Positions 50,248 through 59,085 are shown, numbered from the stretch's first letter. The stretch: DNA of 61,615 nt from Bacillota bacterium (GCA_018725565.1 QLUR01000014.1:1-61615); one strand, 5' to 3'. Made by a program: numbers and translations. Notes: a model not told the origin generated them from the sequence alone.

Positions 50248-51504
50248 GTGAAAATCATCGTACAAAAATTTGGAGGAACGTCTGTGGCCAGCCCGGTGCT
50301 GCGTGCGGAAGCGGTCAATCGTGTCCGGGAGGCCAGGGAAAGAGGCTATAAGCCGGTAGTTGTAGTCTCGGCCATGGGGCGGGCGGGTGATCCATACGCC
50401 ACGGATACACTGCGCGACTTGCCGTCTTCAGCCTGTCTGTGCGGCGAATATTCGCTGCGCGACCTGGACCTGATTATGTGCTGCGGAGAAATAATCTCCG
50501 CCGTAGTGATGGCCGCCACCCTCTGTGACCGTGGGCTGATTTCCCTGGCTTTGACCGGCTGGCAGGCAGGGATGATCACCGACGGCAATTACGGGGAGGC
50601 GCAGGTGATTGATTTCCAGCCTGAGCGGCTGCTGGCCCACCTGCGTAACGATGAAGTGGTGGTGGTAGCCGGTTTTCAGGGGATTACACCGGAGGGAGAG
50701 ATTAACACCCTGGGGCGGGGCGGCAGCGATACCAGCGCAGTAATTTTGGGCGCAGGACTGGGGGCTGAGCGGGTGGAAATTTATACCGATGTGAACGGGA
50801 TAATGACGGCAGACCCGAGGCTGGTTCAGGATGCCCGGATAATCGACCATCTTACTTATAATGAAGTCTGTCAGCTGGCGTATGAAGGCGCTAAGGTGAT
50901 CCACCCTCGGGCGGTTGAAGTAGCCATGCATCATAACATCCCGCTGATTGTCAAGCACCTGCGGGAAAGCGAGTCCGGCACCGTTATCAGCCGTGACCCG
51001 GCCGTCGGTGAGCCCGGCTTTGGCAAGAAGGAACTGCGCGTGATTACCGGTATTGCCCACAGCACCGGTCTTGCCCAGGTGATAGTGGAGATGACAGCGG
51101 AGGAGGCGGACTTGGAGCTTGCCGTGTTTGAACGATTGGCCGCGGACCGCATCTCCATTGACCTGATATCTTTGTTTCCTGAGCGCAAATTTTTTATCGT
51201 TCAGGAGGAAAAGCTGGCGCAGGTTGAAGCAATATTAAACTCACTTGGTGTGAAATACCAGGTTTTACGCGGATGCGCCAAAGTTTCCGTGGTCGGTCTT
51301 GGCATGCGTAACCTTCCCGGAGTCATGGCCCGTGTTGTGCAGGCGCTGCACGAAAAAAGAATCCGCATCTTACAAACAGGCGACTCCAATATTACTATCT
51401 CCCTGCTAATCCGCGAAGAGGACCTGCCTGAGGCCATCCGCACTCTGCACGACCATTTCAAACTGTCTGTTCCGCCAAGCGACGACGAGCGAGTATTGGC
51501 CTAA
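50248..51504 (+). CDS. dapG: Aspartokinase (aspartate kinase)
   Basis: The 418-residue product phosphorylates aspartate, the first step of the aspartate pathway. It has KFGGTSVASP at the start, GRGGSDTSAVILG, YTDVNGIMTADPR, and two C-terminal ACT domains (about 275-405) for feedback by lysine or other end products. The start is GTG 50248 after TAGGAGG. It follows asd by 13 bp, an asd-dapG pair as in Bacillus. Which end product inhibits it cannot be read from sequence. Confidence 0.94.
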   Translation: MKIIVQKFGGTSVASPVLRAEAVNRVREARERGYKPVVVVSAMGRAGDPYATDTLRDLPSSACLCGEYSLRDLDLIMCCGEIISAVVMAATLCDRGLISLALTGWQAGMITDGNYGEAQVIDFQPERLLAHLRNDEVVVVAGFQGITPEGEINTLGRGGSDTSAVILGAGLGAERVEIYTDVNGIMTADPRLVQDARIIDHLTYNEVCQLAYEGAKVIHPRAVEVAMHHNIPLIVKHLRESESGTVISRDPAVGEPGFGKKELRVITGIAHSTGLAQVIVEMTAEEADLELAVFERLAADRISIDLISLFPERKFFIVQEEKLAQVEAILNSLGVKYQVLRGCAKVSVVGLGMRNLPGVMARVVQALHEKRIRILQTGDSNITISLLIREEDLPEAIRTLHDHFKLSVPPSDDERVLA

Positions 51505-51573
51505 GCTGCTGTCACAAGTTTCAGTTGACTTTTCCTGTTAAGTTATGAGCAAAGACAGGAGTGAGGAGGCGAT

Positions 51574-52671
51574 ATGGAAAATAACTGGGAGGTGACCGTC
51601 AGTCTTGGGGATGACCTTCCGGGCGGGGTAATGCTGCTCCTGCTTGCCGGCATTAAAGAGACAGGCTCCCTGAGCAGGGCGGCGCGGGAGGCCGGGGTAT
51701 CATATCGTTATGCCTGGAGCCTGCTGAATAAACTGGAAAAAACCCTTAACCAGCAGCTGCTGGTGCGCAGGGCCGGGGGCTATGCCGGCGGGGGCAGCGA
51801 ACTGACCGGCCCCGGCCTGCGGGTGCTAAGCTATCTGCTGGAGCTGCGGCAGGAGACACGCCTGCAGCTTGCTGCGCTGTTGCAGGGGCCACTCCGGGAG
51901 AAAAGGGGCAGGCAGCTGGTTGTGGCCAGTTCCATGGAGCCGGTTGTTACCGGGCTGCTGGATGTATTGGAGCAGGCTTACCTGCAGGAAACAGGCACAG
52001 TTGTCCGTCATGTGGCTGCCGGCAGCGGCCAGGCCTTGGAGTTGGCCAAGGCAGGGCGCGCCGATCTGTGTTTGACCCACGCTCCGGAACTGGAAGAAAA
52101 ATTTGTCGCCGCCGGCTGGGGAACACGCCGCCTGCCGGTAATGGTTAATGACTATGTGCTGGCAGGGCCTGCGGACGACCCGGCAGGAGTTTGCGTGACA
52201 ACCGCGGTGGTGACCGCCCTGCAAAAGATTGCCGTCAGAGCCGCTTTTTTCGTCAGCCGCTCTGACCTGTCCGGGACAAACTTGCTGGAACTGAAATTGT
52301 GGCGGAAGGCAGGAATAGCTCCGGCAGGAGAACCATGGTACAGGGAATCCAGGAGTGTACTTGGGAGTTATGGAGTATTGCGGCAGGCGACCGAGCTGCA
52401 GGCGTATACCCTGGTGGACCGGGCCAGCTTCATCGCCGGCCATGGCGGAACTGCCCTTAAAATTTGTCTTGAAGGGGACGGGCTGCTCGTTAACGTTTTC
52501 TCCGTTTTGCCTGTCAGCGCCCTGAAAACCGGCGTGGACCAGGAAGGGGCGGAGCAGTTTGCTGACTGGCTGACGGGGAGGACGGCGCAAAGTATAATCG
52601 CCGAGTTTGGTTGTTATAATTTTGCCTGTTCACTGTTCAAGCCCGTTAATCCAAGCAGGCAAACTGCTTGA
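51574..52671 (+). CDS. ModE-like regulator with TupA-type tungstate-binding domain
   Basis: The 365-residue product has an N-terminal ModE/LysR-type winged helix (about 15-90: LLLLAGIKETGSLSRAAREAGVSYRYAWSLL, then LNQQLLVRR) and a C-terminal domain like the TupA/ModA oxyanion-binding fold (about 110-350: VVASSMEPVVTGLLDVLE, AAGSGQALELAKAGRADLCLTHAPELE). It probably senses tungstate or molybdate with the periplasmic-type domain rather than the usual MOP domains. It is divergent in domain make-up from E. coli ModE. It lies just before tupABC, whose promoter holds a ModE-like palindrome. GTGAGGAGG precedes the ATG. Confidence 0.88.
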   Translation: MENNWEVTVSLGDDLPGGVMLLLLAGIKETGSLSRAAREAGVSYRYAWSLLNKLEKTLNQQLLVRRAGGYAGGGSELTGPGLRVLSYLLELRQETRLQLAALLQGPLREKRGRQLVVASSMEPVVTGLLDVLEQAYLQETGTVVRHVAAGSGQALELAKAGRADLCLTHAPELEEKFVAAGWGTRRLPVMVNDYVLAGPADDPAGVCVTTAVVTALQKIAVRAAFFVSRSDLSGTNLLELKLWRKAGIAPAGEPWYRESRSVLGSYGVLRQATELQAYTLVDRASFIAGHGGTALKICLEGDGLLVNVFSVLPVSALKTGVDQEGAEQFADWLTGRTAQSIIAEFGCYNFACSLFKPVNPSRQTA

Positions 52672-52697
52672 CAGCGTTTGCAGCCGGGTGTTATACT
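52668..52697 (+). promoter_or_regulatory. Sigma-A promoter of tupABC
   Basis: A perfect -35 TTGACA (52668-52673) and a -10 TATACT (52692-52697) with an 18-bp spacer overlap the end of the regulator gene. Confidence 0.8.
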
Positions 52698-52723
52698 CGC
52701 TATGTATAACGATGCATAGCGAG
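52696..52723 (+). promoter_or_regulatory. ModE-like operator overlapping the tupA transcription start
   Basis: A perfect 9-bp inverted repeat CTCGCTATG/CATAGCGAG has a 10-bp TATAACGATG spacer. It begins inside the -10 and covers the expected start site, so a bound repressor would block transcription. CGCTAT...ATAGCG resembles the half-sites of the E. coli ModE box. Regulation by the adjacent ModE-like protein is inferred. Confidence 0.7.
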
Positions 52724-52737
52724 GGAGGAACTATTTA

Positions 52738-53925
52738 ATGCAAAAGTTGCCGCGCGTGTTTGCAAGTCTGTTGGTAGTTCTGCTGTTTATGGCTGCCTGC
52801 GGCAGCGGGTTGGCCGCCGCCGCCGAACTGAGGGTCACTCTGGATGGCCGGCCTGTCACTATGGATGTCAAGCCAATAAGGGAAAACAATACTGTTTTGC
52901 TGCCGCTCCGGGCCGTGCTTAGCGAGCTGGGCGCGGAAGCAGCCTGGGACGCCGGAAACAGGCGCGTAAACATTCGCAGAGGGCGTACGGACCTAACCCT
53001 GACGATAGGCAGTACCGCAGTGTTGAAGAACGGCGCGCAGATGTCTGTGGCTGTCCCGCCCAGGATTGTTAATGGACGGACATTTGTGCCTCTGCGTTTT
53101 GTCATAGATGCAGTCGGGGCACAGGCAGTCTGGCGGGAGAGAGATTTAACGGTAGCTATTACCAGCCCGCCCAAACGGCCGCTGACTCTGGCGACTACCA
53201 CCAGTACCTACGATTCGGGACTGCTGCAGTTCATGATGCCGTTTTTTGAAAGAGCGTTCGATTATGAAGTAAAAACTATTTCCGTTGGCACAGGCGCCGC
53301 GTTGGCTTTAGGGCGCGACGGCAACTGTGACGTTGTCCTGGTCCACGCCAGGGAAACGGAGTTACAGCAGGTGGCGCAGGGATTTTTTATCGGCCGGCGT
53401 GAAGTGATGTATAATGATTTTATTATCGTTGGCCCGACGGCTGACCCGGCCGGGGTGCGCCGGGCGGCCGGCGCTGTAGCCGCGTTAAGAGCAATTGCTG
53501 AGACCAGGGCAACTTTTGTCTCCAGAGGGGACAGGTCGGGCACACACATTAAGGAAAACGAACTGTGGCGCGCGGCAGGCCTGACCCCCGCCGGAGCCTG
53601 GTATTTGAGTGCCGGAGCCGGTATGGCCGACACATTGCGGATTGCTGATGAGCGGCAGGGGTACACCCTAACTGACCGCGGCACATTCTATGCGCAGCAG
53701 GAGAGATTACCGGGGCTGACCCTCCTGTTTGAGGGAGGGGAAATTTTGCATAACCAATACGGGATTATGGCAGTTAATCCGGCGCGGCACCCCAGGATTA
53801 ATCTGGAAGGCGCAACTGATTTAATTCAGTTTTTTGTTTCTCCCCGGGGACAGTCATTAATCAGGGATTTCAAAGATCCCCGTGGCAGACAGCTCTTTTT
53901 CCCCAACGCCCATCTAATGAGGTAA
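52738..53925 (+). CDS. tupA: Tungstate-binding protein TupA with N-terminal copper-amine-oxidase-like domain
   Basis: The 395-residue exported product has a signal segment (about 1-28; the Cys in MAACGSG is a weak lipobox), then a copper-amine-oxidase N1-like domain (about 32-142, with the paired repeats VLLPLRAVLSELGAEAAWD and FVPLRFVIDAVGAQAVW) and a TupA domain (about 148-395). TupA features are TTTSTYDSGLLQFM, SVGTGAALALGRDGNCDVVLVHA, YNDFIIVGP and FVSRGDRSGTH. TupA hands tungstate to TupBC. The extra domain is unusual and may anchor it near the cell wall. GAGGGAGGA precedes the ATG. Confidence 0.92.
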   Translation: MQKLPRVFASLLVVLLFMAACGSGLAAAAELRVTLDGRPVTMDVKPIRENNTVLLPLRAVLSELGAEAAWDAGNRRVNIRRGRTDLTLTIGSTAVLKNGAQMSVAVPPRIVNGRTFVPLRFVIDAVGAQAVWRERDLTVAITSPPKRPLTLATTTSTYDSGLLQFMMPFFERAFDYEVKTISVGTGAALALGRDGNCDVVLVHARETELQQVAQGFFIGRREVMYNDFIIVGPTADPAGVRRAAGAVAALRAIAETRATFVSRGDRSGTHIKENELWRAAGLTPAGAWYLSAGAGMADTLRIADERQGYTLTDRGTFYAQQERLPGLTLLFEGGEILHNQYGIMAVNPARHPRINLEGATDLIQFFVSPRGQSLIRDFKDPRGRQLFFPNAHLMR

Positions 53926-53945
53926 CCGATTGAGAGGGTAAAACT

Positions 53946-54638
53946 GTGATTGAAGCGTTATCAAGCGCAGTTAAGCTGCTAATCTCCTTTGATCAGGAGT
54001 TGTACCGCATTATCGGACTATCACTTCTTGTCTCCGGAAGCGCAGTCGTTTTGGCTGCGCTTTGCGGTATTCCCCTTGGTACTTGGCTTGGCCTGAAGCC
54101 TCTCCCTGGTGTGCGGGCCATAACTATTGCCGTTTACACGTTAATGGGGCTTCCCCCGGTTGTTGCCGGCCTGCTTATCTATATGCTCCTGTCCAGAAGG
54201 GGGCTGCTTGGTCCCTTAGACCTGCTCTTTACAGTGGAGGCGATGATTATCGTGCAGACGTTATTAGCTACCCCGATCATTATTGGCCTGACGGCAATCG
54301 CCGTGCGGAGCAGGGGGAGAGAAATCCGTGAAACGGCGATTGTTTTGGGTGCAAACCGCCTTATGTTGCTGCGGTCGCTGATCCATGAGGCCCGTTACGG
54401 TATCTTCGGAGCGGTTATAGCTGGTTTTGGACGCTTGGTTGCCGAAGTTGGCGCGGTAATGATGGTAGGCGGCAACATTGAGGGTCATACCCGGGTGCTG
54501 ACCACCGCAATTGTCCTGGAAACCAGGAAAGGCGATTTTGCTTTGGCTGTGGCCCTCGGTATCATCCTCTTGCTTCTTGCCCTGCTGATTAACAGCGCCC
54601 TGTTCCGTCTGCAGTCCGGAGGCGCCAGTGGCGCATAA
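53946..54638 (+). CDS. tupB: Tungstate ABC transporter permease TupB
   Basis: The 230-residue product has five or six membrane helices and the cytoplasmic EAA-type loop RETAIVLGANRLMLLRSLIHEARYGIFGAVIAGFGRLVAEVGA (in two parts, about 127-170). It matches the TupB/ModB type and follows tupA. The start is GTG 53946 after GAGAGGG. It overlaps tupC by 11 bp. Confidence 0.92.
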   Translation: MIEALSSAVKLLISFDQELYRIIGLSLLVSGSAVVLAALCGIPLGTWLGLKPLPGVRAITIAVYTLMGLPPVVAGLLIYMLLSRRGLLGPLDLLFTVEAMIIVQTLLATPIIIGLTAIAVRSRGREIRETAIVLGANRLMLLRSLIHEARYGIFGAVIAGFGRLVAEVGAVMMVGGNIEGHTRVLTTAIVLETRKGDFALAVALGIILLLLALLINSALFRLQSGGASGA

Positions 54639-55371
54639 ACAGTTCGTTATCGAAGGGTTGGGTCTGTGTAAAAGTTATGGCGGGAAAGAAGTCCTGCGTG
54701 CTGAAAACGTAGCTGTATCTAACGGCAGAATTACAGGGATAATGGGTCCCAGCGGAGCGGGCAAAAGCACGCTGCTAAGAATAATGAGTCTGCTGGAGGC
54801 CCCGTCAGGCGGCGAGCTATCTTTATTCGGCAGCCTAGTGCCGGTCAACAAGGCTGAAAAACAGGCCTTGCTTCGCCGGATGACCATTGTTTTTCAAAAG
54901 CCGGTTTTGTTTGACACCACCGTTTTTGACAATATAGCATTTGGTCTGAGGGCCAGGCGCCTGCCTGCCGGGGAGATACGCACCAGAGTGACAGCTTCAC
55001 TAAAAAAAATAGGGTTGTCCGGGCAGGGCAACCAGAAGGCTAGGACGCTTTCCGGAGGGGAGGCACAGCGCGTTGCTTTGGCCAGAGCGCTGGTTATCGA
55101 ACCGGAGATACTATTTCTTGATGAACCGACGTCCAACCTGGACCCGGCCAATGTGGAACTGTTGGAAGGACTGCTGCACGACCTGAACCGGGAACGCGGC
55201 ACAACGATAGTGATGGTAACCCATAACCTGTTTCAGGCCCGCAGGTTGGCTGATGACCTGCTTTTCCTTTGTCAGGGTGAACTTGTCGAAGCAGGACCGG
55301 CAGAGCGGGTATTTCAGGAGCCGGCCGATATGCGAACCAAGGCTTTTGTGGAAGGGCGGATGATTTACTGA
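54628..55371 (+). CDS. tupC: Tungstate ABC transporter ATP-binding protein TupC
   Basis: The 247-residue ATPase has Walker A GPSGAGKSTLLR (about 41-52), the Q-loop FQKPVLFD, the ABC signature LSGGEAQRVALARAL and Walker B ILFLDEPTSNLD, with a switch His in MVTHNL. The start is GTG 54628 inside the end of tupB. Its 3' end overlaps the convergent cyclase gene by 7 bp. Confidence 0.94.
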   Translation: MAHKQFVIEGLGLCKSYGGKEVLRAENVAVSNGRITGIMGPSGAGKSTLLRIMSLLEAPSGGELSLFGSLVPVNKAEKQALLRRMTIVFQKPVLFDTTVFDNIAFGLRARRLPAGEIRTRVTASLKKIGLSGQGNQKARTLSGGEAQRVALARALVIEPEILFLDEPTSNLDPANVELLEGLLHDLNRERGTTIVMVTHNLFQARRLADDLLFLCQGELVEAGPAERVFQEPADMRTKAFVEGRMIY

Positions 55372-57410
55372 GCGAGAGCTCCTTCCCTCGAGAGCTGCTT
55401 TTTCTCTCGCTTGTTACAATACATTTCATTATCCGCGGTTTTAAATACGGTCATTAGCGATTTATCGGCATGTACAGTTGTAGCCGTGCCCAAAGAAAAG
55501 CTTAACTGGTGAGGTGTGTTTTCTTTGTTGTAGTTTTCAACATTAACCGTAATACGACGGGCTATTTCGGCGGCCTTTTTTGCTGCAGTTTTGGGTAGAA
55601 GCAGCACAAATTCATCCCCGCCGATACGGGCCACGACATCCCTGCGGCGCACCGAAGCCTGTAAAACCATGGCCCCCGCCTTTAACAAGGCATCGCCAAA
55701 ACTATGTCCGTAAGTATCGTTGATATACTTCAGGTTATCTATGTCTGCAACTATGATACTCACGGGAAATTCCCTGCCGTCGCTGAGGCGGCGAATTTCT
55801 TCCTCAAAATAGGCGCGGTTATATACACCGGTCAAAGAGTCGTGCATGCTCAAATATTCCAATTGCCGCATGTGGCGTTTCCGGTCAGTGATATCAGAAA
55901 AGATGACGTAACCGCCAACCTCCCGTCCGTTTACTGCCACGGGAACGCCTTTCATGATCACTTCTATGGGTTGTCCATGGCGATGATTGGCGACGAGTTC
56001 ACACTCAATTGATTCCCCTCGCAAGATTTTCCGGCTAAAATCAGCGATTACCTGCATTTTTCGGCCTCGGAAGATTAGCGCGCTCATTATTTTCCCTTTT
56101 ACCTCTTCCGCGGCATAACCGAAAAGAGCGGTAAACTGACGGTTGCAATTGACTATGCGTTCTTCCTTGTCAAAGAAGATGATAGCGTCGGTGGAATGAG
56201 TAAACAAAGCTTCAAAATGGTTCTTTTGCCGCTCGATCTCCAGTGCGGCGCGTCTTCGTGCGGTAATATCACGAACGATACCCCTGAACCCGGTGACGTT
56301 GCCCTGTTGACCTTTAATCAGGGATATCGAAATTTCGGCGTAAGCTTCTTTACCGTACTTATTAGCCACTGCCAGGAGAAAATTTCGTTCAGGGTCACCG
56401 GCGCTAAATACTGACTTGTAAGCATCGTATACCTTCCTGGAATCTTTGACTAGTACTTCAAAACCGACCCCCAACAGTTCTTCCGCGGTATATCCCGACC
56501 ACCGGTAAATGGCATCGTTGCAATAAGTAAAACGTCCTTTCAAGTCGACTTCGTAGTACCCCTCCTCAATGGAGGCTAATATCTCGCGGTAGCGCGCTTC
56601 CGAGCGGCGCAGCGCTTCTTCTAAGCGGACACGGTCCGTCACATCACGCAGCATTCCCCGAAACCCCACAGGTTGTTGCTTCATGTCCTTGATGACCGAA
56701 GCAGATACCTCTACGGTTCCTTCTGCTCCCCCCCGCTTTATACATTTCCAAATAAACCCAACTTCAGGAATACAGGTCCGATAGACCCGGTTGAAAACCT
56801 CAAACACTTTCTCGGGTTCCAGGGACAGCTCTCTATAATTAAGGTTTTGCATCTCATCGCGGGAATAGCCAAAGATTTTCAGTAGAGAGTCATTGAAAAA
56901 GGTGTAATTGCCTTTCAGGTCGACTTCATAGTAGCCATCTTCAATGGAAGCTAAGATATCGCGGTAGTGCTCTTCTGAGCGGCGCAGCGCTTCTTCCATA
57001 GAGATACGCTCCGAAATGTCGGTAATATATCCTTCCAGAGAGGTAACCAGGCCTTGATGATCCATAACTGCTATCCCCTGCTCCCATACCCATTTCACCT
57101 TACCTTCAGCGGTAATTATGCGGTATTCCACGGTAAAAGGGTTAGAGGCCTGCGCCGCCGCGTTGATTTTATCCCACAACAAACTGCGGTCTTCGGGGTG
57201 AATCAACTCCCCGTAGGCAATCTTTCGGTTATGCTCTAAATCCTCAGGCCGATACCCGGTAAGTTCCTGGCATCTTTCACTTACATATTCCATGGTCCGG
57301 TTTTGTTCCAAACGGCAACGGTAAACTATGCCTGGCAGCTTTCCAACCAGGGAAACAAAAGCATGCTCACGCTCCAGGTGCCGCCGCTCCACTTCTTTTT
57401 GTTGCTCCAT
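55365..57410 (-). CDS. Diguanylate cyclase with four PAS domains
   Basis: The product (681 residues from ATG 57410) has four PAS/PAC units followed by a GGDEF domain. The active-site motif is intact (ARIGGDEFVLLLP), and an RRRD inhibition site lies five residues before it, so it should make c-di-GMP with product feedback. PAS units two and three are near-duplicates (ALRRSE-x2-YR-[DE]-ILASIE-[DE]-GYYEVDLKG). There are no membrane helices, so it is a cytoplasmic sensor. An in-frame ATG at 57509 would add 33 residues without clear domain character; neither start has a strong ribosome binding site. Confidence 0.92.
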   Translation of the reverse strand: MEQQKEVERRHLEREHAFVSLVGKLPGIVYRCRLEQNRTMEYVSERCQELTGYRPEDLEHNRKIAYGELIHPEDRSLLWDKINAAAQASNPFTVEYRIITAEGKVKWVWEQGIAVMDHQGLVTSLEGYITDISERISMEEALRRSEEHYRDILASIEDGYYEVDLKGNYTFFNDSLLKIFGYSRDEMQNLNYRELSLEPEKVFEVFNRVYRTCIPEVGFIWKCIKRGGAEGTVEVSASVIKDMKQQPVGFRGMLRDVTDRVRLEEALRRSEARYREILASIEEGYYEVDLKGRFTYCNDAIYRWSGYTAEELLGVGFEVLVKDSRKVYDAYKSVFSAGDPERNFLLAVANKYGKEAYAEISISLIKGQQGNVTGFRGIVRDITARRRAALEIERQKNHFEALFTHSTDAIIFFDKEERIVNCNRQFTALFGYAAEEVKGKIMSALIFRGRKMQVIADFSRKILRGESIECELVANHRHGQPIEVIMKGVPVAVNGREVGGYVIFSDITDRKRHMRQLEYLSMHDSLTGVYNRAYFEEEIRRLSDGREFPVSIIVADIDNLKYINDTYGHSFGDALLKAGAMVLQASVRRRDVVARIGGDEFVLLLPKTAAKKAAEIARRITVNVENYNKENTPHQLSFSLGTATTVHADKSLMTVFKTADNEMYCNKREKKQLSREGALAQ

Positions 57411-57583
57411 CCGGTCCAAGTTATCAACTCCACAACTTAACTCGGCATAACCGGAATATATAGGGGATAAGCGGTGTCTGCCCCGACAATTCTCCAAGCA
57501 GCCATTCACTATACTTAATTGGACAATTCTTTCCTTATTCCTGCTAAATTTAGGATGAACCTTGAATAATGGGCCAGCTCCTG

Positions 57584-58312
57584 CTAGGGCATAATACCGC
57601 TGATTTTTATTTCCAGACCATCGAAAGCGGCTGCTTTAATCGTATCCTCTGCGCCAAAAGTATTTAAACTGTCTATATCCCGTTCCGCGGAAAAAAGATA
57701 TTGAATAATGCTTTTCCTTTCCAGATCCGCAACCCAGTATTCCCGGACGCCGCTTTTCATATAGAGGTTTAATTTGGCTGCCATATCCTTGCCCCTGGTA
57801 GACGGAGAGAGGACTTCCACCACCAGCGCCGGTATGCCCTCGTACCTGCCGTCTGCGTTGACCTTCTCTTTGTCGCAGATCACCACAACATCGGGCTGCA
57901 CTACATTAGGGTCTTCCTCGAACTTGGTGGCGAAACCAAAAAGCCTGATGTCAAGCGGCGCTGTCAGTGAGTTGCAGTCTTTATTCCTGAAATAGTTATT
58001 AAAATGCCAGGAGATTTCACTCACTGCAACCTGGTGTTTGAAGCTGGGTGAGGCCAGCAGGTAAACCTCGCCGTCAATCAGTTCATAGCGCTGGTCCGAC
58101 GTGTTAACCAGGGCCATGTATTCATCGTAGCTGACACGCCTGTGAGATTTATACTCTTTCGCTTCCTCATGCACGATAAAAAAATCTGGTTCGCTGTAGC
58201 GGATGAGCTTGGCTACGCTTTTCCCGTTTTTGACGACGATAATCTCTTCTTTTTCTACCAGAGAAAGATATTTGCCGAAGGCATTCTGCAGATCCGTGGT
58301 ATTGACACGCAT
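57584..58312 (-). CDS. Phd/YefM-like antitoxin domain fused to Uma2-family nuclease
   Basis: The 242-residue product has an N-terminal Phd/YefM-like segment (about 1-45: VNTTDLQNAFGKYLSLVEKEEIIVVKNGKSVAKLI) followed by a Uma2 (DUF820) restriction-endonuclease-like domain (about 58-240). The nuclease motif is visible: VQPDVVVIC (Asp), ALVVEVLSPSTRG (E-x-[VL]) and KLNLYMKSGVREYWVADLE (Lys, Tyr). Uma2 proteins are abundant in filamentous bacteria and cyanobacteria and their role is not known. ATG 58312 is preferred; GTG 58321 is possible. Confidence 0.88.
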   Translation of the reverse strand: MRVNTTDLQNAFGKYLSLVEKEEIIVVKNGKSVAKLIRYSEPDFFIVHEEAKEYKSHRRVSYDEYMALVNTSDQRYELIDGEVYLLASPSFKHQVAVSEISWHFNNYFRNKDCNSLTAPLDIRLFGFATKFEEDPNVVQPDVVVICDKEKVNADGRYEGIPALVVEVLSPSTRGKDMAAKLNLYMKSGVREYWVADLERKSIIQYLFSAERDIDSLNTFGAEDTIKAAAFDGLEIKISGIMP

Positions 58313-58345
58313 AATTGTCACGCCATTTCTTCTGGGATAAGTATA

Positions 58346-58374
58346 ATTATAGCAGATAATAGCTATGTAATCAA
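58346..58374 (-). promoter_or_regulatory. Sigma-A promoter of the Phd-Uma2 gene
   Basis: On the minus strand, TTGATT (58374-58369) and a perfect TATAAT (58351-58346) with a 17-bp spacer lie 33 bp before the ATG, in AT-rich sequence. Confidence 0.75.
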
Positions 58375-58410
58375 TAATAATTAGCCATATTCAGCATATA
58401 ATTTTAGGGA

Positions 58411-59085
58411 CTAGCGGCCTTTTCTGAAAGCCGCAATTTCTTTTTTCAGCCAGTTTATCCACGCTTCAAGGCCTGCGCCTGTTTTGCATGAAATTTCGAA
58501 GATGGTCATGCGGGGATTGAGGTTCAAAACCCGCTCGCGCAGGGAGTTCATGTCAAAATCGCCGAGTGACAGGTAGTCAATTTTATTGACCAGCAGGAGA
58601 TCGCAAACAGTAAACATGAGAGGGTATTTAAGCGGTTTGTCGTCCCCTTCGGGGACGCTCAGGATCATCGCGTTTTTGTGCGCGCCCGTATCAAATTCTG
58701 CCGGACAGACCAGGTTGCCGATGTTTTCGATGATGATCAGATCCAGGCCTGTTTCCGGCAGGGCATCGAGGCCCCGGTTAACCATGGCGGCATCGAGGTG
58801 GCAAAAACCACCTGTCCTGAGTTGAACAACGGGAGCGCCAACCGCGGCGATTTTTTCCGCGTCAACGGCAGAATCGATGTCGGCTTCGATCACGCCTAAG
58901 TTTATACTGCCTTTCAGGCCTTCCAGCGTACGCATGATCAGGCTGGTCTTGCCTGAGCCAGGAGAGGACATCAGGTTGATCAGCATTATTTTTTTCCCGC
59001 GCAGCTGTTCACGAATTGCAGCGGCCAGTCTGGAATTATCGGCACGGATATCTTCTTTGATTTCAATAAGCCTGAAGGCTGTCAC
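58411..59085 (-). CDS. hypB: Hydrogenase nickel incorporation GTPase HypB
   Basis: HypB is the GTPase that, with HypA, delivers nickel to [NiFe] hydrogenase. The 224-residue product has Walker A LMSSPGSGKTSLI (about 38-50), IEADIDSAVDAEKI, the metal site region GGFCHLDA (Cys and His), IIENIGNLVCPAEFD and NKIDYL. The His-rich N-terminal nickel-storage stretch is absent. The start is GTG 59085, sharing one base with the hypA stop. No [NiFe] hydrogenase structural gene is in the window. Confidence 0.95.
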   Translation of the reverse strand: MTAFRLIEIKEDIRADNSRLAAAIREQLRGKKIMLINLMSSPGSGKTSLIMRTLEGLKGSINLGVIEADIDSAVDAEKIAAVGAPVVQLRTGGFCHLDAAMVNRGLDALPETGLDLIIIENIGNLVCPAEFDTGAHKNAMILSVPEGDDKPLKYPLMFTVCDLLLVNKIDYLSLGDFDMNSLRERVLNLNPRMTIFEISCKTGAGLEAWINWLKKEIAAFRKGR

